NCBI GenBank assembly: GCA_036362985.1 | Contig: JAYGXS010000002.1 | Location: 95,278,687 to 95,342,686 of the forward strand | Length of the DNA stretch: 64,000 nt | Source of the DNA: Ligula intestinalis | Taxonomy: Eukaryota; Platyhelminthes; Cestoda; Diphyllobothriidea; Diphyllobothriidae | Direction: 5' to 3' | In this document: in pieces, positions 28,858-39,000 of the stretch | Position numbering within the stretch: the first letter of the stretch is position 1 | Layout: the number at the start of each line of letters is the position of its first letter | Made by a program: the position numbers and the translations under genes | The notes under the pieces: generated by a model | Seen by the model: the letters and a program-made list of their open reading frames with translations, nothing else | Told to the model about the DNA's origin: nothing | Databases searched by the model: none

Positions 28858-29460
28858 GTGCTAGAGGAGACAACCTCGAACAAAGAATCCGAGCGGCCGT
28901 TGGGGACCCGCCTGTATTCAAAGTTCTCCAGAAACCTCATGAACATGTCAACTTACGATTTTACGACCCATGCTACGGCGTTCGCGGGAACCGACGCGCT
29001 CCGCAACCCTTGTCCGGTGGTGCGGGCGAATAATGTGCAAGCTGGACTGCTAAACAAAAAAAGGACTCTTGGTATTGGATGCTGGAATGTGCGAACATTT
29101 CTGGAACCTGGTGCTCAAAGTCTGACAGTGCACAGTCTCCATGAATATCACGTGGATGTTTGTTGCTTGTCAGAGGTCCGACTCCCCGACTCAGACGCCC
29201 GAGAAATCAAAATTCCGGGGGTCGATTCTTATTTCACCTTGTATCACAGCGGTCCGAGTGACTCATCTGGTAGACACGGTGTGGCTATTGCCCTCTCGGA
29301 AGAAGCTAACCGTGCACTACTAGCATGGGAACCAGTCAACGACCGAATGGCCTATATTCCACTAAGAGTCCATTTTACGGACATCTCTGTCGTATCTGTG
29401 TATGCACCTACGTCGGCGGCTGAACAGCAAGAGAAAGGTAATTTCTACTCGCAACTATAG
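28858..29460 (+). pseudogene. RTE-like endonuclease domain, interrupted
   Basis: The frame carries the APE endonuclease N-terminal half: LGIGCWNVRTFL, then VCCLSEVRLPDSD with the catalytic Glu, GVAIALSEEAN and DISVVSVYAPTSA. It ends at TAG 29458-29460 right after NFYSQL. The same frame continues beyond the stop with ELAERLPRRDLLIVAGDWNG, so a single substitution truncates this copy. Confidence 0.85.
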
Positions 29461-30209
29461 GAGCTAGCTGAACGACTCCCTCGTCGAGATCTGCTAATTG
29501 TTGCCGGGGACTGGAATGGCCGGACTGGGCCCGGTGACCCGACAAACAGCCACCTTCTTGGTCGTTTTGGGCTTGTCTCTCGAACGGACAATGGTGAGAG
29601 GATGCTGCAGTTTGCCGAACATAACCGACTGTTTGTTACCAACACATGCTTTCAGCATCGTCACAAACATCTAATGACTTGGCATTCGAACGATGGCCGT
29701 ACGGCCAGTCAGATCGATTGCATTCTAGTTGGTTCACGGTTTCGCATCTGAGTCCACGATAGGAGGTCAATGCGAGGTGCCGACACTGGTAACGTCCACG
29801 GGTCTGACCATGTTCTCGTTCGCACGCGCCCGAAGGTTCAACTCTCATCTGTGCCCAAACTGCCACGTTCGAGATGCCTTGATGTCGCAAACCTCCGGCA
29901 AACCAACACTACCGAGGCCCTAAGCACAGAAATCCAGTCCCGTCCTATGACCCAGGCTGACAACGAGGGCAGTAGCAAGCGGCGATCACTGAAGACATCC
30001 ATTTACGGGGCAGCTGAGAAGATTCTCGGATTCACTCAGCGGTGCCACAGTGACTGGATCAGCGGAAAAACCTGCCGCCAAGATGACCCGAGCCAGGTCC
30101 CTGAACGATGCCTCCTTCCGCCAACTTCGAAAGCTGACAGCAAAGTCGGCTAGAGATAATCGGCAGAAGTATTGGTCCGAAACGGCGACTTCTATGGAGC
30201 AGGCTTCTA

Positions 30210-31055
30210 ATGTTGTTGACACCCGAAAATTGTACCAAATCAAACGCCAGATTAGTGGTAAGCCCCCGACACTGTGATTCTGTTCGCGATGTGAATGGAG
30301 GATTTATTGCCGACAACTCGGCCAAGGTCGATCGCTGGCGTGAACACTTCGAGCACCTACTTAACTTTGACGAACAACCCATCACACCCTCCCTCTCCTC
30401 CATAGCAGAGTTTCAATCCTCTCCTCCCTACGCAGTGTCGTGTGACATTCCTGCAGAAATCTACAAGTCCTGTGTCGAAACCCTAGCTCCTCGGCTACAT
30501 GAGGTGATTGTACAGGCGTGGCGAGAAGAGGCCGTTCCCGATAACTGGGGCTCAGGTATCCTTGTACCTGTCCACAAGAAGGGAGATAAGACAAGATGCG
30601 AGAACTACCGTGGCATAAGTCTTATTGATGTTGCCGCAAAGATCATCGCTGTTGTTCTTCTCAGGCGCTTCCAGTCTGTACGTGACTCCAGGACACGATC
30701 CAACCAAGCTGGATTCCGAGCTGGGCGTGGGTGTGCGGATCAAATATTCACACTGAGGCGCACTCTAGAGTTCCGCCATAGCTACCAGCAACCGACGGCC
30801 GTTTGCTTCGTCAACTTTGCCGCCGCATTCGATTCCATCCATCGTGAGTCCCTGTGGCGAATAATGGAACTGGATGGAATGCCGACCAAACTCATTGCGA
30901 TGATTAAGGCTTCTATCGGTCTGCCGCCACACGAGTCCTGGTCCACAACGATCTCTCTCAGTCGTTCGATAGCCGTTCTGGTGTCCGACAGGGCTGCGTC
31001 CTATCGCCCATTCTGTTTAACTACGTCATTGACTGGATTCTCGGCAAAGCCCTAA
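30210..31055 (+). pseudogene. RTE-like reverse transcriptase, frameshifted before the catalytic box
   Basis: The frame includes VHKKGDKTRCENYRGISLI, NQAGFRAGRGCADQIFTL and the motif A region CFVNFAAAFDSIHRESLW, where the usual Asp of xDF is replaced by Asn (VNF). It then shifts near 30930, and the remainder (VRQGCVLSPILFNYVIDW, LDYADDIALL) is in another frame. Loss of the motif A Asp alone would abolish polymerase activity. Confidence 0.85.
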
Positions 31056-31979
31056 ATGAAGAGGACGGTGTTGAACTTGCACCCGGACGCCGACTTACTG
31101 ATCTTGACTACGCCGATGATATTGCGCTGTTAGCCTCAAACTTTGATGGTCTACAGTCAGTAGTGTCGCGGTTAAATGAGATCGCTATGTCGGTAGGCAT
31201 GTCCATAAATTCCGGAAAGACAAATTTGTTCTCGAGCTGCATCCCTGACCAGGAAAAGGCACCCCTGGGGATTAATGTCCATCAACTTGAATAATTAGAG
31301 AGCTTTCAATACCTCGGGGCGAGGCTGCTACCGAATGGTCAGATTAAGGACGACGTTGTCTCCCGTATCGATGCTGCTCGCTGGGTTTTCTCAATCCTTC
31401 GAAAGCGCCTATGGATCTGACGTGACATCTCCATCGCCACGAAGATTCGTGTATACCGTGCATCCATCCGGTCAGTCCTCCTCTATGGATGTGAATGCTG
31501 GGCTGTGCGCGCTGAAGATGAGAAAAGACCGAAAGTCTGTGACCACCAGTGCCTGAGGACGATCCTGCCAGTTAAGTATAGCTACTTTATCTCAAATGAG
31601 ACAGTCCGCATCCGCTGCGATCGTATCACGAGGATATCTCAAGCCATTCAAGAAAGGCGACTGAGGTGGTTTGGACACGTTCTCCGTCGTCCGCCCCACG
31701 AGCTTACCTATGCTGCCCTCGACCCGGCACCGCAGCCCACCTGGAACCGTCGAAGAGGAGGACAACTGAAGACTTGGCTGGACACCATCCATCAAGACAT
31801 GGAAACAGTTCTTGGACGTTCTATCTTCGGTCTCCGTCGCTAGAGAAGGGACTGGGTGGAGCTTTCCAGATCCGCTGCTGCCAATCGCCACGCATGGAGA
31901 GGTACCGTTCGTGACATCATTTAGGCCGGCTATATCAGGCATGATCACAGCCGTAACAAGTACAAGTAATAGCATATTT

Positions 31980-33535
31980 TCAATTTCAAAGGTCAACCCA
32001 TCACGATTCTCCCCTCCACATAAGTGTTATCCCTATTCAGTCCACACACTGTCATAAACTCCACTAAGGGGAATTATCTTATGTAATGCAGAGGTCGTAC
32101 AACAAGGCGCCTGAAAAACGGCATTCATTGGCTTCATAAGGTGATTGAGCAAGCTTGTGGAGGGTATCCTAAATCGGTTTGGTGTTTAAAATTTTCCGCA
32201 CCATCTATGCTAGCGTTTATAGAAGTTCAGATTTATTTATTATCCTTCAAGGTATATTTTAGTTCAGTGTTTACGTCCTCCCTCAGACTACTGGAGAGGG
32301 CGGAGTCCACACGTATTAGCATTTATTTCGAAATAATCAAACGGAGAAAATTACTTATTTGGTTCCACAGTGTTAAAGAAGTCCACACTGTATGGTGGAA
32401 GCCCATACTCCAAATATAAGAGCAGACAGTTTAGAATGTATGCGACGATCTCTCCTTTATGGTTATCAAATATATGCTAACTTCCTTCCTAATTTTGGCG
32501 ATTAACTATTGTTTAACTAGTTCGGTTTTCGTATGCATGTAGTTTCACAAAACTCCGTAATAACACCGCTAGAATCTCTCAACGCGCTCCATTTGTTGTC
32601 ATCCACCGTTTAAGATATATACTAAGTTTTTTTAAAGAACCACTCTTTTAAATGGCAGTATTCCTCTTACTTGGATACCTTCTTTGAGAATATTTTCTGG
32701 GTCCATTTCGTCTTTTTTTTCCTAGAATTAGAGCTCTGTAAAAACTCATGACCTTTACACTATTTCTGCGACGTACAAGTTTTTCTTATTTCTTTGTATA
32801 TTCTAGCGAAATGTGGTCTTAGCTATGTCTAAATCCCCATTAGTCTATGACCAGGGGCTCGATCATTGTTAGGGCCGGCAGCATACATCACACTGGAGAA
32901 TATTATGCAGCTGACCCAGCGTGCCCGAACAACCATAACGTATTCGTTTTTGAGTGTAGCTGTCGCTGAACTAAGTGTCTGTCAAGATTTCGGAACAGGT
33001 GTTTGTGACGACCGAGTGCTCCTGAGCAGTGAAATCTACAAACCATTTGCTATTATCTGGTGGTGGTTGCTGACGCTTCTCATAAGCCTGTCATACATCT
33101 CTTTCCAGGCATTTCAGTTTTGCCTAGTGGTGGTAACAGCATTCATCGGCGCCAGACAAATATAGAACATTATGTATAGTCTGGTCAGTTTACCACAAAG
33201 TGGTTGACATTCTTTCGCGCCAATGTTCGCTCAGTCAGCTCCTAACATAACTTACCACCTTTCAGGAAGACATGAACAATTCCAATTTTGGCAAGCGGAT
33301 TGGCTTCCGTATCGATCATTGTACTAGCTGCTGGACGTCCGGACACGTTGGCTATTACGAACGCCTTAGTTTGAGTCCGGCCTTAAAATGTATAAATTAA
33401 CATAGTCCACGAAGTTCGAAAGTTGAGTACACATTAAGTCCTACTTTTCACCCATTAACTTCTGGACGCATACCCAGTTAACATACCTGCCAACTCGCTG
33501 CTTACCCATACTCACAAGCCTTAGGGAGTTAACAT
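31980..33535. other. No firm gene: intergenic, one hydrophobic open frame
   Basis: A frame at 32866-33165 encodes a Trp-rich membrane-like stretch (AIIWWWLLTLLISLSYISF). I do not recognise a family, and neither a start context nor splice sites support it. Otherwise nothing is seen. Confidence 0.35.
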
Positions 33536-33735
33536 AAATAGTAGTGAAATTTCGATTCCCAGGTGCCAAGTTAGAAGGAGAAGGGGCGTTCACCGGGAGA
33601 GGTTTATTTTATATCTGAGGTTTCGGATAGTTGTCTTGTATATCCATCTCCAGAGAGTGAATACTATGGCTCCTGGCTCTCGCTATATGCCACTCCTTTC
33701 TTCCGCGTGCGTAGTCTACCAATCCAGTTTGAGTC
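33536..33735 (+). repeat. Dispersed repeat X, copy 1 (uninterrupted)
   Basis: It matches, block by block, 44472-44579 plus 45930-46015: AATAGTAGTRAAA, GGTGSCAAGTTAGAAG, GGGCGTTCACYGGG, TTTCGGATAGTTGTC, then TATCCATC and GGCTCTCGCTRTATGCC. This copy lacks the RTE-like insertion present in the second copy and so serves as an empty-site reference. Confidence 0.75.
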
Positions 33736-34000
33736 ACTCTGTGTGGCTCGCATCTCTAGGTGGTAACCACAGGCCGCCCCAGTCGCCTGGTAACCGTTAC
33801 TCTTACTCTGTTCCGCGTTGCACTGTCTGTGACTGTGGCGTCAATGTCTATTTGGTCTCCCCATGTGTCGCCTCGTACCCCTTTCGTCTCCCCGCTTCTC
33901 GCCATAGCCTCTCATATAAATACACAGGATGAACGTAAAGCTAGTTGAAGGCCCCGATTGTTCCGCGCCGTGACTGTCCTTTAATAAAAATGTTCTTAAT
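33640..34000 (+). promoter_or_regulatory. Possible promoter or LTR-like module
   Basis: A CT-rich, GC-richer stretch ends in a TATAAATA box at about 33916, with AATAAA at about 33982. The order of TATA box and nearby poly(A) signal resembles an LTR U3-R, but no matching partner was found. Tentative. Confidence 0.3.
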
Positions 34001-34500
34001 GCAACATAGAGAGCATGCAAATTTATGTAGCCGTTTACAAAACCGCCGATCGACATCCAGGCTTCTTTAACCTGCCTTGATGTGTGGTCGTCACCTCAGT
34101 CTACAATGTTCGAACTAAGTTTACACGTAATAGAGGCGACTTGCGCGTCAGTCGAATAATGCTGAAGAGCACTCGTCAGTCCCCGCCTCCTCTCGGCTGT
34201 CGCGTCAAAAAGTTCAACTGAACAGTTTGCCTCAATTCATACTGCTGCTTCTTCTTTTTACCCACTGACGAACGGTCTCTAAATGGTTAGGGACACCGTG
34301 ATTATTCTTAAGCTTTGCCTTCCAACCGAAACACTTATCTGCTGGAGAATGCTGCATCTGCTGCAGTTTGAGCGCTTGAGGATTAAAAATCTCCGTACAG
34401 TTTGGTATTTAGTTATTGGAGTTCTCCTTGCCTTTATGTTAACTACTATTTGGTGGCTGGTCTCGTGTGCTTGTCCTAGAGAGCCAGAGATTTCGTTCAT

Positions 34501-34605
34501 TTGAGTTGACTCAAGTGTGAAAAACTAGGCGTTTGGCGTTTTTCACACTTGGGTCAACTCAAATTAATCAAATCTGCCAAAACAACTTAACAATTTCGTT
34601 CATTA
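34501..34605 (+). repeat. Hairpin and SINE family-B tail
   Basis: TGAGTTGACTCAAGTGTGAA and its near-exact inverse are separated by about 12 nt (34502-34561). They are followed by AATTAATCAAATCTGCCAAA and ACAACTTAACAATT, which matches the tail of the SINE copy at 9617-9765. Confidence 0.7.
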
Positions 34606-34645
34606 ATCAGACTAAATAGCTTAACGCTGCCAACACGCTACTTTG

Positions 34646-35275
34646 TACATGGGCAGGGCAGGGACGATATTGTCTCCCGTATTGATGCTGCTTACCGGGT
34701 TTTATCAATCCTTAGAAAGCGCCTATGGATCCAACGCGACATCTCCCTTGCCACAAAGATTCGTGTATACCGTGCATCCATTCGGTTTGTCCTTCTCTAT
34801 GGATGCGAATGCTGAGTCTTGCGTGCTGAAAATGAGCGAAGACTGGAGGTCTTGGACCACCGATGCCTGAGGACCATCCTGCGAGTTAAGTATAGCGACT
34901 TCATCTCGAATGAGAGAGTCCGCACCCGCTGCGATCGTATCGCGAGGATATCTGAGGCCATTCAAAAATGCGACTAAGCTGGTTTGGACACGTTCTGTGT
35001 CGTCTGCCTCACGAGCTTAGCTATGCTGCCCTCAACCCGGCACTGCACCCCCCTGGAGGCGTCGAAGAGAAGGCCAACTAAAGACTTGGTTTGACACCGT
35101 CCGTCAAGACATAGAAGCAGTTTTTGGACCTTCTATCTTCAGTCTCCATCTCTAGAGAAGAGACTGGGAGGAGCTCTACAGATCCGCTGCCATAAATCGT
35201 CATGCATGGAGAGATACCTTCCGTGACATCATTGAGGCCGGCTAGATCAGGTATGATCACAGCCGTAACAAGCAA
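34646..35275 (+). mobile_element. RTE-like LINE fragment, 5'-truncated
   Basis: It begins at GGACGATATTGTCTCCCG, equivalent to about 31350 of the long copy. It continues through the ISNExVRxRCDR and WFGHVL regions in several frames and ends at ATGATCACAGCCGTAACAAG, the family 3' terminus. Several frameshifts and stops are present. Confidence 0.85.
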
Positions 35276-35459
35276 GGAAGCAAACTTTGTACATAATCGA
35301 TTGCAGCCGCGACAACTGCTGCCGCGCGTTCGGCGGTGCGCGTCATGAGAAATCTTCCATTTTTTCCGACGTAGTCGCTTCGTCCGCAACTGCACCAGCT
35401 CCTACAGACGACTTCAGATTTTTCTTGCCATGGCAGTGAGTCTTTGGGTTTCATCGCCC

Positions 35460-35535
35460 TCATGTCTCTGATGAAGAATCCGCGACGTATGTCGAAACCA
35501 CAGGCGAATAAATGTTGTCCCAGCAATCGAATGTT
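35460..35535 (+). ncRNA. Hammerhead-like motif of a Penelope terminal repeat, plus strand
   Basis: CTGATGA at 35468-35474 is followed after 19 nt by GAAA at 35494-35497, then CCACAGGCGAATAAATGTTG. The boxes match the hammerhead core and the downstream sequence matches the copies near 8.6 and 25.3 kb. It lies about 70 bp upstream of the first predicted coding exon of the RING ligase gene. Confidence 0.5.
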
Positions 35536-35607
35536 CTCCTTCACCGAAGCCCTTACTTTATCAACTCGCTTGCTAAAACAACTCTTTCGTTGATTTTAGA
35601 GACACTT

Positions 35608-36013
35608 ATGGACAGTCTAGCGCTGCCATCAGATGATGTCCAATCCCAGGAACTCAAACGGTGGCTCCTTCGCCTGAAGTATTCATTTATTCTTCGCCAA
35701 CGACGTGCTGGCAAACTTCCCAGACGACGTCGCCCACAGCAGCACAGTACGCTAATTTCCAGTCGTTGTCTTCATCTCAATGTTCTCCTTGGTTTGGCGG
35801 CATCGGCCTACTTTTTGTCCGGCAAGAATCCTACACTGGAGCAGTTGCTTGAAGAAAGTGGTATTCAGTCCGTAGAGCAAATTTTCACAGAACAAAGTCG
35901 GCCGGACAAAACTCTGAAGGCCAGTGTGATAAAGTCGGTCTTGCGACAACGAGGCGTCTTTTCAGAAGCGGCTCTGGAAAGACAGGACCTCGAGGCACTT
36001 GCCGCACGATCAG
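35608..36013 (+). CDS. RNF103: RNF103-like coding exon a (N-terminal region)
   Basis: The exon probably starts at 35600 after CTCTTTCGTTGATTTTAG and ends in phase 1 at a GTAATT donor. It encodes a short basic region, a weakly hydrophobic LHLNVLLGLAASAYFLSG, and then VIKSVLRQRGVFSEAALE and RQDLEALAARSG. The last part aligns with the N-terminal luminal region of RNF103 (LKxxLxxRG...ELVxxSG). Confidence 0.8.
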
Positions 36014-39000
36014 GTAATTTTTGCTTCTGCAAGCAAACCATAGACTTACGTCGGCTGCACTGTCTTTTGAGGTCCTTTTTGCCTTTGACTTAAAACAATG
36101 ACCTATTCTTACATTTTCGGTAACCAGACTTTCCCTTCTTTTCGTTAAATTCCTCCAATATAAGGCCGATTTTTCTTCGTTAACTTCCGCCAATATAAGT
36201 TTGCATTTCCTTAAATTGGCATCGGTTTCCTGAGCAACAGGAGTTTATGTTGGTGATCTGCTTCTATTTAGTACATTGAAACTGTTGGAAATGCCGCTAT
36301 TCCCATCATGAGTCACACACGCAAAGGCTTCTCGCGTGCGCCTAACTGCGGCCAGTCTTGTCTGCGTAATTCTGATTGGCCCATTGTCTCGACCATGTTT
36401 CTCGCGTTCCCCCTTAACTGCACTCAACCTTTATGTGCAAACGACTTGCTGTGAAGTGCTTTGTCTGAGTTCACACTCTCTCTGGCCGACTGGTCTTTTC
36501 TGTCTCTATTACGGGCTCTTGGGAACCGTTCGTGCTGATTAGAAGTACCAGGCACGGATCTTCAACGAAACAAAACAAACAAATATAAATGTTCCACTCT
36601 GGCCAATCGTGGCATTGAAAGGTAGCCCTACTTACAGCCTAGCTAAATAGATGTCACGGAAACTAAACTTTCTCCGAGAGGGCTCGACGACCTCAATTAA
36701 TCCGGCCTCCCAATTTTTAGCCGCTATCCGGGGCAGAACGGTTCAACCGGATCAAATCATGGTATCTTTTGATGTCGTTTCACTATTTACATCTATTCCT
36801 CCGGACCTGGCACCTAACGTCCTACGCAAATGACTCGAAGAGAAATACGATGAATCAAGGGGTCCTCTAAAAATTGACCATCGCATGCAACTCTTAGCCT
36901 TCTGCCAAAGGAATTTTTTCACAGTTAATGGTCAAACATACGAACAGACTAAAGGGACGCCGATGGGATCCCCTATTTCCAGTCTCATCGCAGAATTGGT
37001 CTTACAGGAGCTGGAAAAAGTCGCCTTCGACCAATTTGAGCCTGCATTCTGGTGCCGATACGTGGACGACACTTTCGTTAAAATCGAACGGAGCAGGCTA
37101 GCATACTTCCAAAACCTGCTTAATGGTTTCTTCTTCGACATCCAATTCACAAAGGAGGAAGAGAGTGCCGGACAACTACCGTTCCTGGATGTTCTCGTCA
37201 CGCGCAGACCCAACGGGGAACTCAGCACCACGGTTTATAGAAAGGCGACTAACACAACCAGGTGCTCAGCTTCCATAGCAACCACCCAATAACACATAAA
37301 CCTGGCTGTATTCGAGTACTATTTCAGAGGGTGAAGACGCACTGCAGTGAACCGGAAGGACGAGTGCAAGAATTACGACATCTTCGGGACCAACTGGCCA
37401 GGTATAGATACCCCAACAGCTTCATCCACCGATGCCTCCGAACGCGCCCGCGGGGAACAAAAGAAAGGGGACCACCAACGCTCTGGCACCCTCTACCGTA
37501 CATTAAAAACGTGTCAGAAGCAACCGAGCGTATCGCTGCAGAGCTCGGCGTGAGTATTGCTCATCGCCCGATAGCTACCATGCGTGCACGAGTCATGCAA
37601 ATCAAAGATCCCCTGGATGTAGGTGAGCAGTCTGGCGTCATTTATCAGGTGCTATGTTGCGACTGTTTTTGCAGACCGGACGACGACTGAGCTCGCGAAT
37701 AAAGTCGCACAAACGGGCAGTGCGGATAGGTGACCCAAAGTTACAGATTGCTACCCACACTCTGGAAGAGGGGCACGAATTCGACTTCTCGAACACACGG
37801 GTAATGGCACGAGCCAATAATAAGACGGGACGCGAACTGCTGGAGACCTGGGTGTCAAATCCCAACTTCATAAACATGCATGTGGATATACCTCCCTGTT
37901 ATTTTGCCATCCGTGCCCGCGACCAGAAACCAGGGCTCAGTTCCTCTACAAGCATGCAGGCCACCACCTCAAGGTCACATGCCGTTACTCCAGGGGCGCG
38001 CGTCGGAGATACGATAACGTGAGAACGGACGTAGCATGGACAGAGACAAATCAATAATTGCCACCACCCTTCCCTACCAACCACATTTATGCGTAGCCAA
38101 CGCTTGCTGTTTTCTCATTTACTCTGACGATGGCTTCTCGTGTGGTGCCTAAAGCTCAGAATAAAACTATGGTTCCAGAGATCGCGTCTTCCTCTTCTTT
38201 GTAAATATAAATGTCCTTATTTTAATATTTCTTGATCACTTCTAATACAATTGAATATTTATTTACATTCGGTAACTAAAAATTAAATGTTTGACCACAA
38301 AGTACCTTTGACAGTTGCGCGGGGGAATATATATTTAGGCGGCTCTACAAGACAGTTGTGCCCTTACATCATCCCTCTCACTCACCCTTATCTTCCCTCG
38401 CAGGCGATATTAGCAGACAGGAAGCGCTGTCAGCTCTCGCTGCCGATGCCCGCCTGCAGCAGTTCAATTCGACTTGCGACCCAGACTCCCGTCTATATCA
38501 GGGCCAATTCCTTTCCTCGAGGACGCCTCTGTATCTGTCTCCTCCTCCTCTTTCCCCCGCGACATCTTTGCCGCCAGTTTGCGCCTCCCAATCCTCACTT
38601 CCACCCAAGACGGTCATATTTGACAGTGTCAGTTTGTTCGTTGAGCGGATTGAAGACAACAAACAGAGCATTTGGATTCTTTCCGTGAAAAGTTCCGCCG
38701 CATCCATTCAACGGCGCTCAGCTCCTCTTGCTGCGCATGGACGGAAACGGACCACCTGCTCCCAGCCTGGTGAATCATCGGTTCCAGTCACTGCCACCAC
38801 CTGGGGTCATCTTGTGCGCCGATTTGCGGCCTTTGAAATACGCTTCGGCATCCTGTTGTGTGAAAAACTTGATGAGTAAGTCTCTATTTTTGCCTTTTTT
38901 GTACTTTAATAACTGCAAACACTGGGGGAGAATCGACTTCTTATTTGATTGGTTGCTTTTTTTCGGAGGGCGACGATTCAGCCCTCGTTGTCGACACAGC

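Larger units (their letters stand above)
28190..31970 (+). mobile_element. RTE-like LINE, long but degenerate copy
   Basis: The order is complete: a repeated 5' leader (28190-28850), an APE endonuclease (CWNVRTFLEPGAQSL near 29080, CCLSEVRLPD, VSVYAPTSA, then AGDWNGRTGPGDP and SQIDCILVGSRF), and reverse transcriptase (ENYRGISLIDVAAKI near 30600, NQAGFRAGRGCADQIFTLRR, LDYADDIALL near 31095). A C-terminal region ([29 protein letters not shown]) and a 3' end at GCCGTAACAAGTACAAGTA follow. Stops (for example TAG 29458-29460) and frameshifts (near 29750, 30140 and 30930) disable it. It is the reference for the fragments at 15.9, 34.6 and 44.6 kb. It lies between two host genes. Confidence 0.88.

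Noticed and set aside
32866..33165. A membrane-protein exon (innexin-like impression)
   Set aside because: The Trp-rich hydrophobic stretch is suggestive only. No conserved cysteines in the right spacing, no clear splice sites, and no flanking exons.
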